A program made the position numbers and the translations under genes. The notes beneath the pieces were generated by a model that had not been told where the DNA came from, made no database searches, and saw only the letters and a program-made list of their open reading frames with translations. Shown here piece by piece: positions 1 to 8,629 of a DNA stretch of 64,000 nucleotides (position 1 is its first letter; every line of letters starts with the position of its first letter). This stretch comes from Simplicispira hankyongi. Its GTDB lineage: Bacteria > Pseudomonadota > Gammaproteobacteria > Burkholderiales > Burkholderiaceae_C. The stretch covers positions 1,302,001 through 1,366,000 of the forward strand of contig NZ_QXJC01000001.1 in NCBI RefSeq assembly GCF_003570885.1, read 5' to 3'.

Positions 1-260
1 ACGCCGAGCGCGCCAGCGCGCTCTTGCGGGCGTACGAGGCCGTGCGGCCGCTCACCGCCGCCGAGCGCAGCCTGCTGCCCGCCATGGCGCGCGCCGGAGC
101 GCTGCGCTTCTGGATTTCGCGCCTGTGGGACTGGCATCTGCCGCGCGAAGCCGAGGTGCTGACGCCCCACGACCCGCGGCATTTCGAGCGCGTGCTGCGC
201 CAGCGCGTCGCCCACCCTCTTGTGCCCTCTGCCTGCGCCTCCACCTGCCTGTCTGCATGA
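1..260 (+). CDS. thrB: Homoserine kinase ThrB, C-terminal end (partial)
   Basis: Only the last 85 codons are in the window; the reading frame enters at base 3. ThrB phosphorylates homoserine to O-phosphohomoserine in threonine synthesis in the cytoplasm. The visible part has the typical ending of the betaproteobacterial (choline-kinase-fold) ThrB: the helical stretch [19 protein letters not shown], then [14 protein letters not shown] and [14 protein letters not shown]. After [10 protein letters not shown] comes a short, Ala/Ser-rich tail that I do not recognise as conserved. The stop codon overlaps the next gene's ATG (ATGA), so the two are probably translationally coupled. The catalytic part lies outside the window, so nothing can be said about activity. 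Confidence 0.85.
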   Translation, partial: AERASALLRAYEAVRPLTAAERSLLPAMARAGALRFWISRLWDWHLPREAEVLTPHDPRHFERVLRQRVAHPLVPSACASTCLSA

Positions 261-1093
261 AACTTCACATCGTCCCCGCCCGCACCGGCATCACCTGGGT
301 CAAAAGCGGCATTCGCGTCTTCTGGCGCCAGCCCATGGCGCTGTCAGCGCTGTTCTTCCTGACCATGGCGGCCATGTCGGTGGCGACCCTGCTGCCGCTC
401 GTCGGCCCGGTGCTGGCGCTGGCACTGCTGCCGTCGGCCACGCTGGCCATGATGGTCGCCTCGGCCGAAACCATGCAGGGGCGCGCTCCCACGCCTGCCG
501 TGCTGCTCACCGCGTTTCGCGCCGGGCGCCAGCGCCTGCGTGCCATGGCGGTGCTGGGCGCGCTGTATGCGGCGGGTTTTCTGCTCATCATTGGGGTCTC
601 GGCACTGTTTGACGGCGGACAGTTTGCCCAGGTGTACCTGGGCGGCGCGCCGCTGACGCAAGAGGTCGCCGAAAGCGGCGCCTTCCAGCTCGCCATGTGG
701 GTTGCGATGCTGCTGTATCTGCCGCTCTCATTGCTGTTCTGGCATGCGCCCGGCCTGGTGCACTGGCACGGCGTGCCACCGGTCAAAAGCCTGTTCTTCA
801 GCTTCGTTGCCTGCGTGCGCAACCTGGGCGCGTTCACGGTCTATGGCCTGGCCTGGCTGTTCGTGTTCGCACTCGGGGGCATCGCCATGAGCCTGATTTC
901 CGGCCTGCTTGCCGCCATGGGCCTGGTGAGCGCCCCCACCGTGCTCGGCGGCACCATGGTGGCGCTGGCGATGATGCTGGCCGCCATGTGCTTTACGTCG
1001 ATTGTGTTCACCTTTCGCGATTGCTTTGAGCCGCCCGACGCCACGCAAGCCCCCGAAGCCCCTGCGGCACTGGCAGAAACCGCGTCCGAATAG
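257..1093 (+). CDS. BPSS1780-type integral membrane protein
   Basis: A 278-residue, very hydrophobic protein with about six membrane segments. I chose the ATG at 257, which overlaps the thrB stop, because the protein then begins [18 protein letters not shown], the conserved start of a Burkholderiales membrane family usually annotated BPSS1780; an upstream in-frame start at 125 would only add a thrB-shadow tail. After the amphipathic N-terminus come hydrophobic segments near residues 28-65, 97-120, 145-170, 185-210, 210-235 and 235-255, and a soluble acidic tail. Its function is not known to me. A strong hairpin with a T run follows about 25 bases after the stop, so thrB and this gene form the end of a transcription unit. 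Confidence 0.8.
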   Translation: MKLHIVPARTGITWVKSGIRVFWRQPMALSALFFLTMAAMSVATLLPLVGPVLALALLPSATLAMMVASAETMQGRAPTPAVLLTAFRAGRQRLRAMAVLGALYAAGFLLIIGVSALFDGGQFAQVYLGGAPLTQEVAESGAFQLAMWVAMLLYLPLSLLFWHAPGLVHWHGVPPVKSLFFSFVACVRNLGAFTVYGLAWLFVFALGGIAMSLISGLLAAMGLVSAPTVLGGTMVALAMMLAAMCFTSIVFTFRDCFEPPDATQAPEAPAALAETASE

Positions 1094-1113
1094 AGCCAGA
1101 ACCGCGCTCGCTC

Positions 1114-1145
1114 CCAAAAAACCCGGTCTGGCCGGGTTTTTTGTT
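1114..1145 (+). terminator. Intrinsic terminator after the BPSS1780-type gene
   Basis: The sequence reads A6, then ACCCGG, a short loop and CCGGGT followed by T6, all directly after the stop codon of the membrane protein. The symmetric A and T runs mean it could work in both directions, but the only convergent transcription nearby would have to come from far away, so its main job is to end the thrB transcript before phoX. Confidence 0.85.
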
Positions 1146-1282
1146 TTTCAAATGCCTGTCACATTGCGTTTCTAGTCTCCAGGGCAGGAAACGGGCCACC
1201 CGCCCGCTCCAAAACCTCGGCGGACCTGGCCTGCCTTCTGGGCGCGCCGCCCGCCTTTCACCGCCCCTTTCTGGAAACCACC

Positions 1283-3259
1283 ATGCCCCACACGACGACG
1301 CCCACCCGCCGCAAAGCCCTGCAATTCTTGGCCGGTGTGCCCCTGCTGCCGCTGGGCGCCAGCGCCTCGGCCGCGATGCTGGCCGCCTGCGGCGGCGGCA
1401 GTGACCCCGCACCGAAGGCCAGCTACGTGTCCGCCGCCTTCACCACCATGGCCGCGCCCACGCTGGCCAACCCTGCCGCCATGGCCACCACCACGGTGGG
1501 CTCGGCGCTCAACATCACGCTGAGCGACAAGTCGGTGCTGACCTACCAACTGGCCTACCAGCCCTTCTTCGTGACCGGCGACATGGTCTCTGATGGCAAG
1601 GGTGGCACGATCCTGTCAGGCGGCTACTACGACATCCACAACCAGCCCATCATCGACGCCACGGTGCCGGGCAAAGAGCGCCAATACTTCTCCGACTCCC
1701 CCGACGGCACCTCGCTGCTGACCGTCGCCAACCCCACCGTGACCGGCATCAAGGGCAAGGCCGTATTTGCCGTGGTGCAGTTCGAATACACCACCTGGGC
1801 GCAAGACGGCAAGACAGACATGTACGGCAAGCTGCCCTCGCCGATCGCCGTGCTCACGCTCGACCAGGACCAGGCCACCGGCAAGCTCAGCCTCGTGAAG
1901 TACCACAACGTCGACACCTCCAAGGTGCACGGCCTGTGGATCACCTGCGGCGCCAGCCTCTCGCCCTGGGGCACGCACCTGTCGAGCGAGGAATATGAAC
2001 CCGATGCCTTCGGAATTGCCAGCAACACCATGTTCCAGGCCTACAGCCAGAACCTGTACGGCAATGCCGCCACGGCCAACCCCTACCACTACGGCCACAT
2101 GCCCGAAGTGACCGTGAACCCCGACGGCACGGGCAGCATCCAGAAGCATTACTGCATGGGCCGCCTCTCGCACGAGCTGGTGCAGGTCATGCCCGACAAC
2201 CGCACGACCTTCATGGGCGACGACGCCACCAACAGCGGCTACTTCGTCTTCGTCGCCGACAAGGAAAAGGACCTGTCCTCGGGCACGCTGTACGCGGCCA
2301 AGCTGGGCACGGGCTTCTCCATTGACCCCGCCGTGGGCACGGCCGCCGCGCTGACCTGGATCAAGCTCGGCTCGGCCACCAGCGCCGAGATCGAAGCCCT
2401 GGCCAACACGCTCAAGCCCACGGACATCATGACCGTGGTCAAGGCCGACCCGGCCGATGCCGCATACACCAAGATCGTCGCCAACGGCAAGACCGAGTGG
2501 ATCAAGATCAACCCCGGGATGGAAAAGGCCGCCGCCTTCCTCGAAACCCACCGCTACGCCGCCTTCAAGGGTGCCAGCATGGGCTTCAGCAAGATGGAAG
2601 GCACGACCGTCAACATCAAGGACAAGATCGCCTACTCGGCGCTGCAGAATGTGCAGGCCTCCATGGTGGCCGGCAACGCCGCCAACGTGCCGGGCAATAA
2701 CATCTCGGTGCCCAAGCAACTCGTGGCCGGAGTGGTGATGGCGCTCAACCTCAAGGGCAGCCAGAAGGACACCAGCGGCACGGCCATCAACAGCGAATGG
2801 ATGCCTGCGGACACCAAGCCCCTGCTGGCCGGCGAGGATCTGCTGGACACCGATGGCAAGACCCTCAAGGGCGACGCGCTGGGCAACACGGCCAACCCGA
2901 ACAAGGTCGCCAACCCCGACAACCTCAAATTCTCGGAAAAGCTGCGCACCCTGTTCATCGGAGAAGACAGCAGCCAGCACGTGAACAATTTCCTGTGGGC
3001 CTACAACGTCGACACCAAAATGCTCTCGCGCGTGATGTCGGTGCCGACAGGCGGTGAATCCACCGGTCTGCACGCGGTGGACGAAGTCAACGGCTGGATG
3101 TACATCATGAGCAATTTCCAGCACGCGGGCGACTGGGGCAGCATCCACAGCGTGGTCAAAGACACGCTGGATCCGCTGATCAAGGCGAACTACAAAAACA
3201 AGTTTGGCGCCGCGGTCGGCTATTTGACGGGAATGCCAACGCAGATGACGTTGGGGTGA
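1283..3259 (+). CDS. PhoX-family phosphatase (DUF839), Tat-exported
   Basis: A 658-residue protein of the PhoX/DUF839 family, calcium-dependent alkaline phosphatases that release phosphate from organic esters outside the cytoplasm. The N-terminus has a twin-arginine signal (TRRKALQFLAG, Arg9-Arg10) followed by a hydrophobic segment and LAAC at residues 33-36, which looks like a lipobox, so it may be a Tat-exported lipoprotein. The rest is the beta-propeller-like PhoX fold: segments such as SPWGTHLSSEEYE and GHMPEVTVNPDG, and near the C-terminus NNFLWAYNVDTKMLSR and STGLHAVDEVNGWMYIM. The length suits the family. It is a single-gene unit with a terminator upstream and a 22-base palindrome just downstream. 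The family is clear; the actual substrate is inference. Confidence 0.88.
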   Translation: MPHTTTPTRRKALQFLAGVPLLPLGASASAAMLAACGGGSDPAPKASYVSAAFTTMAAPTLANPAAMATTTVGSALNITLSDKSVLTYQLAYQPFFVTGDMVSDGKGGTILSGGYYDIHNQPIIDATVPGKERQYFSDSPDGTSLLTVANPTVTGIKGKAVFAVVQFEYTTWAQDGKTDMYGKLPSPIAVLTLDQDQATGKLSLVKYHNVDTSKVHGLWITCGASLSPWGTHLSSEEYEPDAFGIASNTMFQAYSQNLYGNAATANPYHYGHMPEVTVNPDGTGSIQKHYCMGRLSHELVQVMPDNRTTFMGDDATNSGYFVFVADKEKDLSSGTLYAAKLGTGFSIDPAVGTAAALTWIKLGSATSAEIEALANTLKPTDIMTVVKADPADAAYTKIVANGKTEWIKINPGMEKAAAFLETHRYAAFKGASMGFSKMEGTTVNIKDKIAYSALQNVQASMVAGNAANVPGNNISVPKQLVAGVVMALNLKGSQKDTSGTAINSEWMPADTKPLLAGEDLLDTDGKTLKGDALGNTANPNKVANPDNLKFSEKLRTLFIGEDSSQHVNNFLWAYNVDTKMLSRVMSVPTGGESTGLHAVDEVNGWMYIMSNFQHAGDWGSIHSVVKDTLDPLIKANYKNKFGAAVGYLTGMPTQMTLG

Positions 3260-3292
3260 GGCTTCGTTCGAGGCAAGAACGCCCGACTGCCG

Positions 3293-3314
3293 GCAAGCAA
3301 GCATGCTTGCTTGC
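3293..3314. repeat. Perfect 22-base palindrome after phoX
   Basis: Bases 3293-3314 are a perfect palindrome (GCAAGCAAGC, AT centre arms, GCTTGCTTGC) with no spacer, 34 bases after the phoX stop. No T run follows, so it is not a standard intrinsic terminator; it could be an RNA end-protecting cruciform or a protein site. The 3260-3478 gap otherwise holds no convincing gene. Confidence 0.7.
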
Positions 3315-3478
3315 GCGGTGTGCTTTGGCCTCGATTGGGCTTGCTTTTCGGGATGGTTTTGAGGCGCCGGATGCAACAGGCCTTGAGGCGGCATCACAGC
3401 AGCGGGCCTTGCGCGCAGGGCGCCAATTTTCACCCGCCCCTCTGCGTCCTGCAAACCGGGCCCACCGTTCAAACGCGC

Positions 3479-3946
3479 TTAAAGACCGGCTTGTGTCGGG
3501 ATGGGAAGCTCATAGACAAGGAATTGCTCATTGCACTTCCAACCGGCGGACGCGTACAGCGCCTGCGCCGTTTTGTTGGTCACCGCGGTTGACAGCGAGA
3601 GGCGCACCGCTCCCACGGCCTTTGCAAAGGCAACCGCTGCAGACATCAGGCACGCGGCCACCCCTTTTCTGCGCGCCGATGCCTCCACGAAGAGATCGTT
3701 GAGCACAAAAATGCGGGCCAGCGACACCGATGAAAAACTCGGATACAGCTGGGTGAAACCGACTGGCCGGTCGCCTTCCAACGCAATAAAGAGAACCGAC
3801 TCGCCATGATTGAAACGTGCCGACAAAAACGCCCTCGCCGCACCGGCATCACTCTCACGTCCATAGAACTGGCGATAACGGTCAAAGAGCGCCACCAGCG
3901 CATCGAGGTCGGACAGGACAGCTTGGCGAACGGTAAGGGTGTTCAT
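3479..3946 (-). CDS. GNAT-family N-acetyltransferase
   Basis: A 155-residue single-domain GNAT protein, expected to transfer an acetyl group from acetyl-CoA to an amine; the substrate cannot be read from the sequence. The acetyl-CoA-binding motif A is clear: the beta-strand IFVLNDLFVEASARRKGVA contains the R-R-K-G-V-A loop, followed by the helix CLMSAAVAFAKAVGA, and motif B is the strand LSLSTAVTN with the helix ALYASAGWK. It faces the phoX end convergently and lies 56 bases from the HD-GYP gene, which is read in the same direction. It could be co-transcribed with that gene. Confidence 0.85.
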   Translation of the reverse strand: MNTLTVRQAVLSDLDALVALFDRYRQFYGRESDAGAARAFLSARFNHGESVLFIALEGDRPVGFTQLYPSFSSVSLARIFVLNDLFVEASARRKGVAACLMSAAVAFAKAVGAVRLSLSTAVTNKTAQALYASAGWKCNEQFLVYELPIPTQAGL

Positions 3947-4002
3947 ATTTTTCCGGTGCGAGACGAATCAGGGGAAAATCAGACTTCAGTCCACGATAAG
4001 TT

Positions 4003-5280
4003 CTAAGACTTCTTCGTCTCCACTTTCGGCGTATCAAAAAAATAGCTCATCCGCTTGCGCGGGCTCAGGTAGTCGTAGGCCTCCGGGCTAAGCTGGCTGG
4101 GTTTTAAGCTGGCACTGATCTCGATATCGGTCTCTTGGCTTAGATCCAGAATGATTGCCTCATTTTTCGGCACGCCCGGATCATGAATCAAGACGCTGGG
4201 CCGCAATGGTTTGCCAGAATTAATGGAAATCACCATACCCAACGATTCATCCGATAACTTCACCAGCGTGCCCGGGGGATAGACTCCCATGCAGCGGATA
4301 AACATATTCAGCGGCACCGGGTCAAACAAGTGGCGCTGCTGCTTGAACATCATCGACAAAGCTTCAAAAGGCGTCAGAGAATCGTCCGGGTTGGTGCGGT
4401 TGCAGTGGTTATCGAAAGTGTTAACCACACAGACAATACGGGCCAAAAACGCGATTTCCTCCCCACGCAAATGATTGGGGTAGCCGCTGCCGTCCATATG
4501 CTCATGGTGCTGCTCGATGATATCTAGCGACGCTTTCGGCAAGCCAATTTTTCTCACCACATTAAGGCCATACTGGCAATGCAGTTGCAGCAAGTTCTTT
4601 TCTGCACGGTTGAGAGGAAGCGTCGAATTCACAATGCGTGCGGGAATTTCCACCTTGCCGATATCATGAAACAGGCAACCGATGCCAATGGCCTTGATAT
4701 CCTCGGCTGGCAGCGCCAGCTCTTTCGCCAGCATCATCGCCAGCACCGATACATTGAGCGAATGAAAATACACATCCTCACCGGCAATTTTGTCGTTCAT
4801 GAGGTGGATAGCGATGCTCTTGTCCGCCAGCAGGCCATCGAGCATCTGCTGTACCAATTGATCCGCATCGGCATAAGCGTCTTGCGGCCTGGAAAACACA
4901 TTGCGCTCGATATTCTTTAAAGTGCTGCCCGCCTTGGCGAAGGCTTTTTCACATTTTGAAATCGCAGCACGCTCGGCAAGGATTCTTTCGATGCGCGCTT
5001 TTTTCTCACTGATCAAGGCGTTTTCTTCTGCACTGGGGGCGACAACTTCCGCTGGTGCCGGCACTGGGGCGGTCAAAGGCAAAGGGCGGGTTGAACTACG
5101 CGCCGGTTCCACCCGAATCCGCTTGATACCCAACCGCTTGATGGCGTCGATCTGCCCGGCATTCTTTAATATGAAACTATTGCGGGCAAACGTATGATCC
5201 AGCCAACTCATGTCCAGATGCACATACAGACCAACGCATAATTGATCAACAGAAATGGTAAGCGTGGCGGGAGAATTCAT
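4003..5280 (-). CDS. HD-GYP domain protein (predicted c-di-GMP phosphodiesterase)
   Basis: A 425-residue protein with an N-terminal DUF3391-like domain (about 1-130, beginning ISVDQLCVGLYVHLDMSWL) and a C-terminal HD-GYP domain (about 150-340). The catalytic signature is complete: HD in CLFHDIGKVEIP, the HH of EQHHEHMDGSGYPNHL, and the GYP motif itself, so it should hydrolyse cyclic di-GMP to GMP. The HD-GYP/DUF3391 combination is widespread in Proteobacteria. The gene is visibly poorer in GC than its neighbours and uses many A/T-ending codons, which suggests later acquisition or relaxed selection. With the GGDEF protein at 12.3-13.8 kb it is one of two c-di-GMP genes in the window. Confidence 0.92.
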   Translation of the reverse strand: MNSPATLTISVDQLCVGLYVHLDMSWLDHTFARNSFILKNAGQIDAIKRLGIKRIRVEPARSSTRPLPLTAPVPAPAEVVAPSAEENALISEKKARIERILAERAAISKCEKAFAKAGSTLKNIERNVFSRPQDAYADADQLVQQMLDGLLADKSIAIHLMNDKIAGEDVYFHSLNVSVLAMMLAKELALPAEDIKAIGIGCLFHDIGKVEIPARIVNSTLPLNRAEKNLLQLHCQYGLNVVRKIGLPKASLDIIEQHHEHMDGSGYPNHLRGEEIAFLARIVCVVNTFDNHCNRTNPDDSLTPFEALSMMFKQQRHLFDPVPLNMFIRCMGVYPPGTLVKLSDESLGMVISINSGKPLRPSVLIHDPGVPKNEAIILDLSQETDIEISASLKPSQLSPEAYDYLSPRKRMSYFFDTPKVETKKS

Positions 5281-5372
5281 TGATCAACGGCGCAAAACAT
5301 CAGAATAGCCAGGACGGATAGGAAACTCAACCGCAAGACGCTAAGCAGAAGAGCCCCTTTACCCGCCATGAT

Positions 5373-7847
5373 TCAACCCTCCACCACCGTCAACTTCGCC
5401 ACCGCCAGCGCCAGCCACTTGGTGCCATGCCGGCCAAAACTCACCTGCGCACGCGCGTCGTCGCCCGCGCCTTCGATGGCCAGCACCTTGCCCTCGCCAA
5501 ACTTGGCGTGAAACACGTTCTTGCCCGCCGCGATGCCGTGGGCGGGCGCCTGCTTCTGCGGTGGCACCGGTGGGCTGGCGAAGCGCTCAGAATTCAAGCC
5601 AAATTGGCCTCTAGCGCTTGTCCCATAAGCGCTACAAGCTCCTGAAAAAGGAGCAGTTTTGCCAAAAGCCGATTGCTTGGGTGTGATCCACTTCAGCGCC
5701 GATTCGGGCAATTCGTCGAAGAAGCGGCTCTTGATGCCATAGCGGGTCTGGCCGTGCAGCATGCGGGTCTGCGAGTGGCTCAAGTACAGGCGCTTTCGGG
5801 CGCGGGTGATAGCCACGTACACCAGGCGGCGCTCTTCCTCGATGCCGCCCTGCTCTGAGAGCGCGTTCTCATGCGGGCACAGCCCCTCTTCCAGGCCGCC
5901 GATAAACACCACATCGAACTCCAGGCCCTTGCTGGCGTGCACCGTCATGAGCTGCACGGCGTCCTGCCCGGCCTGGGCCTGGTTGTCGCCGGCTTCGAGC
6001 GCGGCGTGGGTCAGGAAGGCGCCAAGCGGCGAGAGCGTTTCGCCAGTGTCCTGGTCTACGCCCGGCGGGCCCGCAAGCGGCGCATCCACGAGTGGCGCAT
6101 TTGGGTCCAGCCCCTGGCTGGCGGGGCTTTGCGTGAGCGGCTGGCCATGCTCGTCCAGCGGCAAGGCCACGGCGTCGCGCCCGAAGCCTTCCAGCATCAC
6201 AAAACTCTCGGCGGCGTTGACGAGTTCTTCCAGGTTTTCAATGCGGTCCTGGCCGTCGCGCTCGGCGCGGAAATGCGCCAGCAAGCCGCTGGATTCGAGC
6301 ATCTGCTCGATGATGGCGCGCAGCGGCTGGCCCTGGGTCTGCTCGCGCAGCACGTCGATCTGCGCGACAAAGGCGGTGAGGTTGCTGCCCGCCTTGCCGG
6401 TCATACTGGTGACGGCGTCGTGCAGCGAGCAGCCAGCGCCCTTGGCGGCATCCTGCAGCAGCTCCAGGCTGCGCGCGCCGATGCCGCGCGGCGGGAAGTT
6501 GACCACGCGCAAAAAGCTGGTGTCGTCCTGCGGGTTCTCGAGCAGGCGCAGGTAGGCCAGCGCGTGCTTGATTTCGGCGCGCTCGAAAAAGCGCAGGCCG
6601 CCATAGACACGGTAAGGGACGGCAGCGTTGAACAGCGCGGTTTCAATGACCCGGCTTTGCGCGTTGCTGCGGTACAAGATGGCCACCTCTTGCCGCGCCA
6701 CGCCGTCGTTTCGCACGAGCTGGCGGATTTCATCGACCATCCACTGGGCTTCCTGCAGGTCGCTCGATGCTTCGTACACGCGCACCGGCTCGCCGGGGCC
6801 ACGCTCGGTGCGCAGGTTCTTGCCCAGGCGCTTGCTGTTGTGGCTGATGAGCGCGTTGGCGCTGTCCAGAATGTTGCTGTAGCTGCGGTAGTTCTGCTCC
6901 AGCTTGATTTGCCGCTGCACATCGAATTCGCGCACGAAGTCCTGCATGTTGCCGACGCGCGCGCCGCGAAAGGCGTAGATGCTCTGGTCGTCATCGCCCA
7001 CGGCCATCACGCTGCCGTGCGGCTCGAAGTGGCCGGCCACCTCATCGCCCGCGAGCTGCTTGAGCCAGGCGTACTGCAGCTTGTTGGTGTCCTGGAATTC
7101 GTCCACCAGGATGTGCGCAAAGCGGCGCTGGTAATGCGCGCGAATCGGGTCGTTGCCCTGCAGCAATTCGAAGCTGCGCAGCATCAGCTCACCGAAATCG
7201 ACCACGCCTTCGCGCTGGCATTGCTCTTCATACAGTTGGTAAATTTCGACCTTCTTGCGCGCGTCGCTGTCGTTGGCGGGTACGTCGCCGGGGCGCAGGC
7301 CTTCTTCCTTGCAGCCGGCAATGAAATATTGCAGTTGCTTGGGGACGAAGCGCTCGGTGTCCACGTTGTACTGCTTGCACAGCCGTTTGATGGCCGAGAG
7401 CTGGTCTTGCGTATCGAGAATCTGAAACGCCTGGGGCAGTCCCGCCGCCTTGTGGTGCGCGCGCAGCAGCCGGTTGCACAGGCCGTGGAAGGTGCCTATC
7501 CACATGCCGCGCACATTCACCGGTAGCATGGCCGACAGCCGCGCGACCATCTCTTTGGCGGCCTTGTTGGTGAAGGTGACGGCCAGAATGCCACCCGGCG
7601 TGGCCAGACCGTTTTGCAGCAGCCAGGCGATGCGCGTGGTGAGCACGCGCGTCTTGCCCGAACCGGCGCCAGCGAGGATGAGCGCATGGCCCGACGGCAG
7701 CGTGACGGCAGCGAGCTGCTCGGGGTTGAGGTTCGCCAGAAGCGGCGAAGCCGCTGGGGATGGCGAAGTGGGCTGGAGCGGCGCAACGCTCTGCGCGGGG
7801 AAGGCGTCGTCCTGCGGCGCACGCGAAACCGGGTCTTGTGGGAACAT
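5373..7847 (-). CDS. uvrD: UvrD/Rep/PcrA-type DNA helicase
   Basis: An 824-residue superfamily 1A helicase that unwinds DNA 3' to 5' in excision and mismatch repair. Visible motifs in order: Q-motif region LANLNPEQLAAVTLP (about 39), Walker A AGAGSGKTRVLTTR (about 60), TFHGLCNRLLR, motif II LVDEFQDTNKLQ, motif III VGDDDQSIYAFRGAR, motif IV EQNYRSY, motif V TVHASKGLEFDVVF and motif VI VYVAITRARKRLYL. The C-terminal tail ends in a Tudor-like stretch (VFHAKFGEGKVLAIEG). It is longer than E. coli UvrD, partly because residues about 731-753 are encoded by a copy of the dispersed palindromic repeat described in the findings. The start MFPQDPVS is the only good one. The divergent neighbour starts 26 bases away. 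Confidence 0.93.
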   Translation of the reverse strand: MFPQDPVSRAPQDDAFPAQSVAPLQPTSPSPAASPLLANLNPEQLAAVTLPSGHALILAGAGSGKTRVLTTRIAWLLQNGLATPGGILAVTFTNKAAKEMVARLSAMLPVNVRGMWIGTFHGLCNRLLRAHHKAAGLPQAFQILDTQDQLSAIKRLCKQYNVDTERFVPKQLQYFIAGCKEEGLRPGDVPANDSDARKKVEIYQLYEEQCQREGVVDFGELMLRSFELLQGNDPIRAHYQRRFAHILVDEFQDTNKLQYAWLKQLAGDEVAGHFEPHGSVMAVGDDDQSIYAFRGARVGNMQDFVREFDVQRQIKLEQNYRSYSNILDSANALISHNSKRLGKNLRTERGPGEPVRVYEASSDLQEAQWMVDEIRQLVRNDGVARQEVAILYRSNAQSRVIETALFNAAVPYRVYGGLRFFERAEIKHALAYLRLLENPQDDTSFLRVVNFPPRGIGARSLELLQDAAKGAGCSLHDAVTSMTGKAGSNLTAFVAQIDVLREQTQGQPLRAIIEQMLESSGLLAHFRAERDGQDRIENLEELVNAAESFVMLEGFGRDAVALPLDEHGQPLTQSPASQGLDPNAPLVDAPLAGPPGVDQDTGETLSPLGAFLTHAALEAGDNQAQAGQDAVQLMTVHASKGLEFDVVFIGGLEEGLCPHENALSEQGGIEEERRLVYVAITRARKRLYLSHSQTRMLHGQTRYGIKSRFFDELPESALKWITPKQSAFGKTAPFSGACSAYGTSARGQFGLNSERFASPPVPPQKQAPAHGIAAGKNVFHAKFGEGKVLAIEGAGDDARAQVSFGRHGTKWLALAVAKLTVVEG
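5591..5655 (-). repeat. Dispersed palindromic repeat inside uvrD
   Basis: Read on the minus strand this is agctTGTAGCGCTTatgggacAAGCGCTAgaggcc, then aatttggcttga: a near-perfect 8-base inverted repeat with a 7-base loop followed by the family tail. It closely matches the intergenic copies at 58550 and 59928. It is read in frame as part of the C-terminal linker of the helicase. Confidence 0.75.
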
Positions 7848-7873
7848 GCGCCGATTGTAGAAAGCGAGGCCCC

Positions 7874-8596
7874 ATGAAGTGCTCCACCGCCACCCTGCCC
7901 CTGCTGCTGGCCCTGCATCTGCCGCTGGCCGTTGCGCAGAACGCCTGCAGCAGCGACGGCGCCCCCGCGCCGCAGGCGCTGTACGAGCGTTTTCTCAGCG
8001 CCGACTGCGCCGAGTGCTGGCGCAACCCTACCTTCGCGCCCGGCGCGAGCGCAGCAGTGCTCGACTGGATCGCCCCTGGGCGCGCGGGCGACGAGGCGCC
8101 GCTGTCTGCCGCCGCACGCACCGACGCCCTGACACGCCTGGACGCCATGGGCCGCCCGCTACCGACGACCACCGACGTGCATGTCGCCCCCGTGGCGCAG
8201 CGCCTTCCGGGGCGGCTGCGCGTCTCCTTCGGGCCGGCGGTGAACGACTACGTGGGCACCTCGGCCAGCTACCTCGGTGCTCTGCCAGCCGGTGCGAACG
8301 AGGGGTGGACCCTGTGGCTGGCGCTGGTGGAGCAGATTCCGGCGGGCGTGGAGGGCACGCCGGTGCGCAGAAATTTGGTTAGAAACCTGTTCCAGCGCAC
8401 ATGGAGCATGCACGATCAGCTATCAAAAAAAGAGCTCTTCAACTTGCCGCGCACGACCCGCTGGATCGAGCGCCCCGCGATGTACTTGGCGCCCGGCACC
8501 AACCCTGAGCGCCTGGCGCTCATTGGCTGGATGGAGAATTCCAAAGGCCAGGTGGTGGCAACCGCACGCGCGGAGTGCGCCGCAGCCAAACCCTGA
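7874..8596 (+). CDS. Secreted protein of unknown function
   Basis: A 240-residue protein that I do not recognise as a named family member. The ATG at 7874 gives a signal peptide (MKCSTATLPLLLALHLPLA, cleavage near AVAQ-N) so it should be exported to the periplasm. Just after it lies LYERFLSADCAECW, a CxxC pair in a context reminiscent of thioredoxin-like secreted DUF1223 proteins, but the rest lacks an obvious thioredoxin fold signature. Residues about 166-189 coincide with a degenerate copy of the dispersed palindromic repeat. It is divergent from uvrD with only 26 bases between starts and is followed by the guaC leader. Confidence 0.7.
   Translation: MKCSTATLPLLLALHLPLAVAQNACSSDGAPAPQALYERFLSADCAECWRNPTFAPGASAAVLDWIAPGRAGDEAPLSAAARTDALTRLDAMGRPLPTTTDVHVAPVAQRLPGRLRVSFGPAVNDYVGTSASYLGALPAGANEGWTLWLALVEQIPAGVEGTPVRRNLVRNLFQRTWSMHDQLSKKELFNLPRTTRWIERPAMYLAPGTNPERLALIGWMENSKGQVVATARAECAAAKP
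8367..8440 (+). repeat. Degenerate palindromic repeat inside the secreted unknown gene
   Basis: The reverse complement of this stretch reads tttgatagctgatcg, tgcatgctccatgtgcgctggaa and caggttt, matching the order of blocks in the repeat family (tttgatagctgct, agcgctt..aagcgct, gaggcc). The palindrome itself is decayed. It stays in frame. Confidence 0.5.
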
Positions 8597-8629
8597 ACCT
8601 GTGCGCCAGCGCGCCCAGCGCCACGTCGG

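Noticed and set aside
1156-1162. CTGTCAC as a Pho-box half-site before phoX, and CTGTCGT before the DUF47-pit pair (26310-26316)
   Set aside because: In both places the second half-site, four bases later, does not match, so PhoB control cannot be claimed.
1616-3472. 618-codon open frame on the minus strand
   Set aside because: It is the antisense of phoX in a GC-rich gene; the translation is rich in His, Val and Gly without any family motif.
5871-7526. 551-codon open frame on the plus strand
   Set aside because: Antisense of uvrD; composition biased to Val, Ala, His and Gln as usual for shadow frames.
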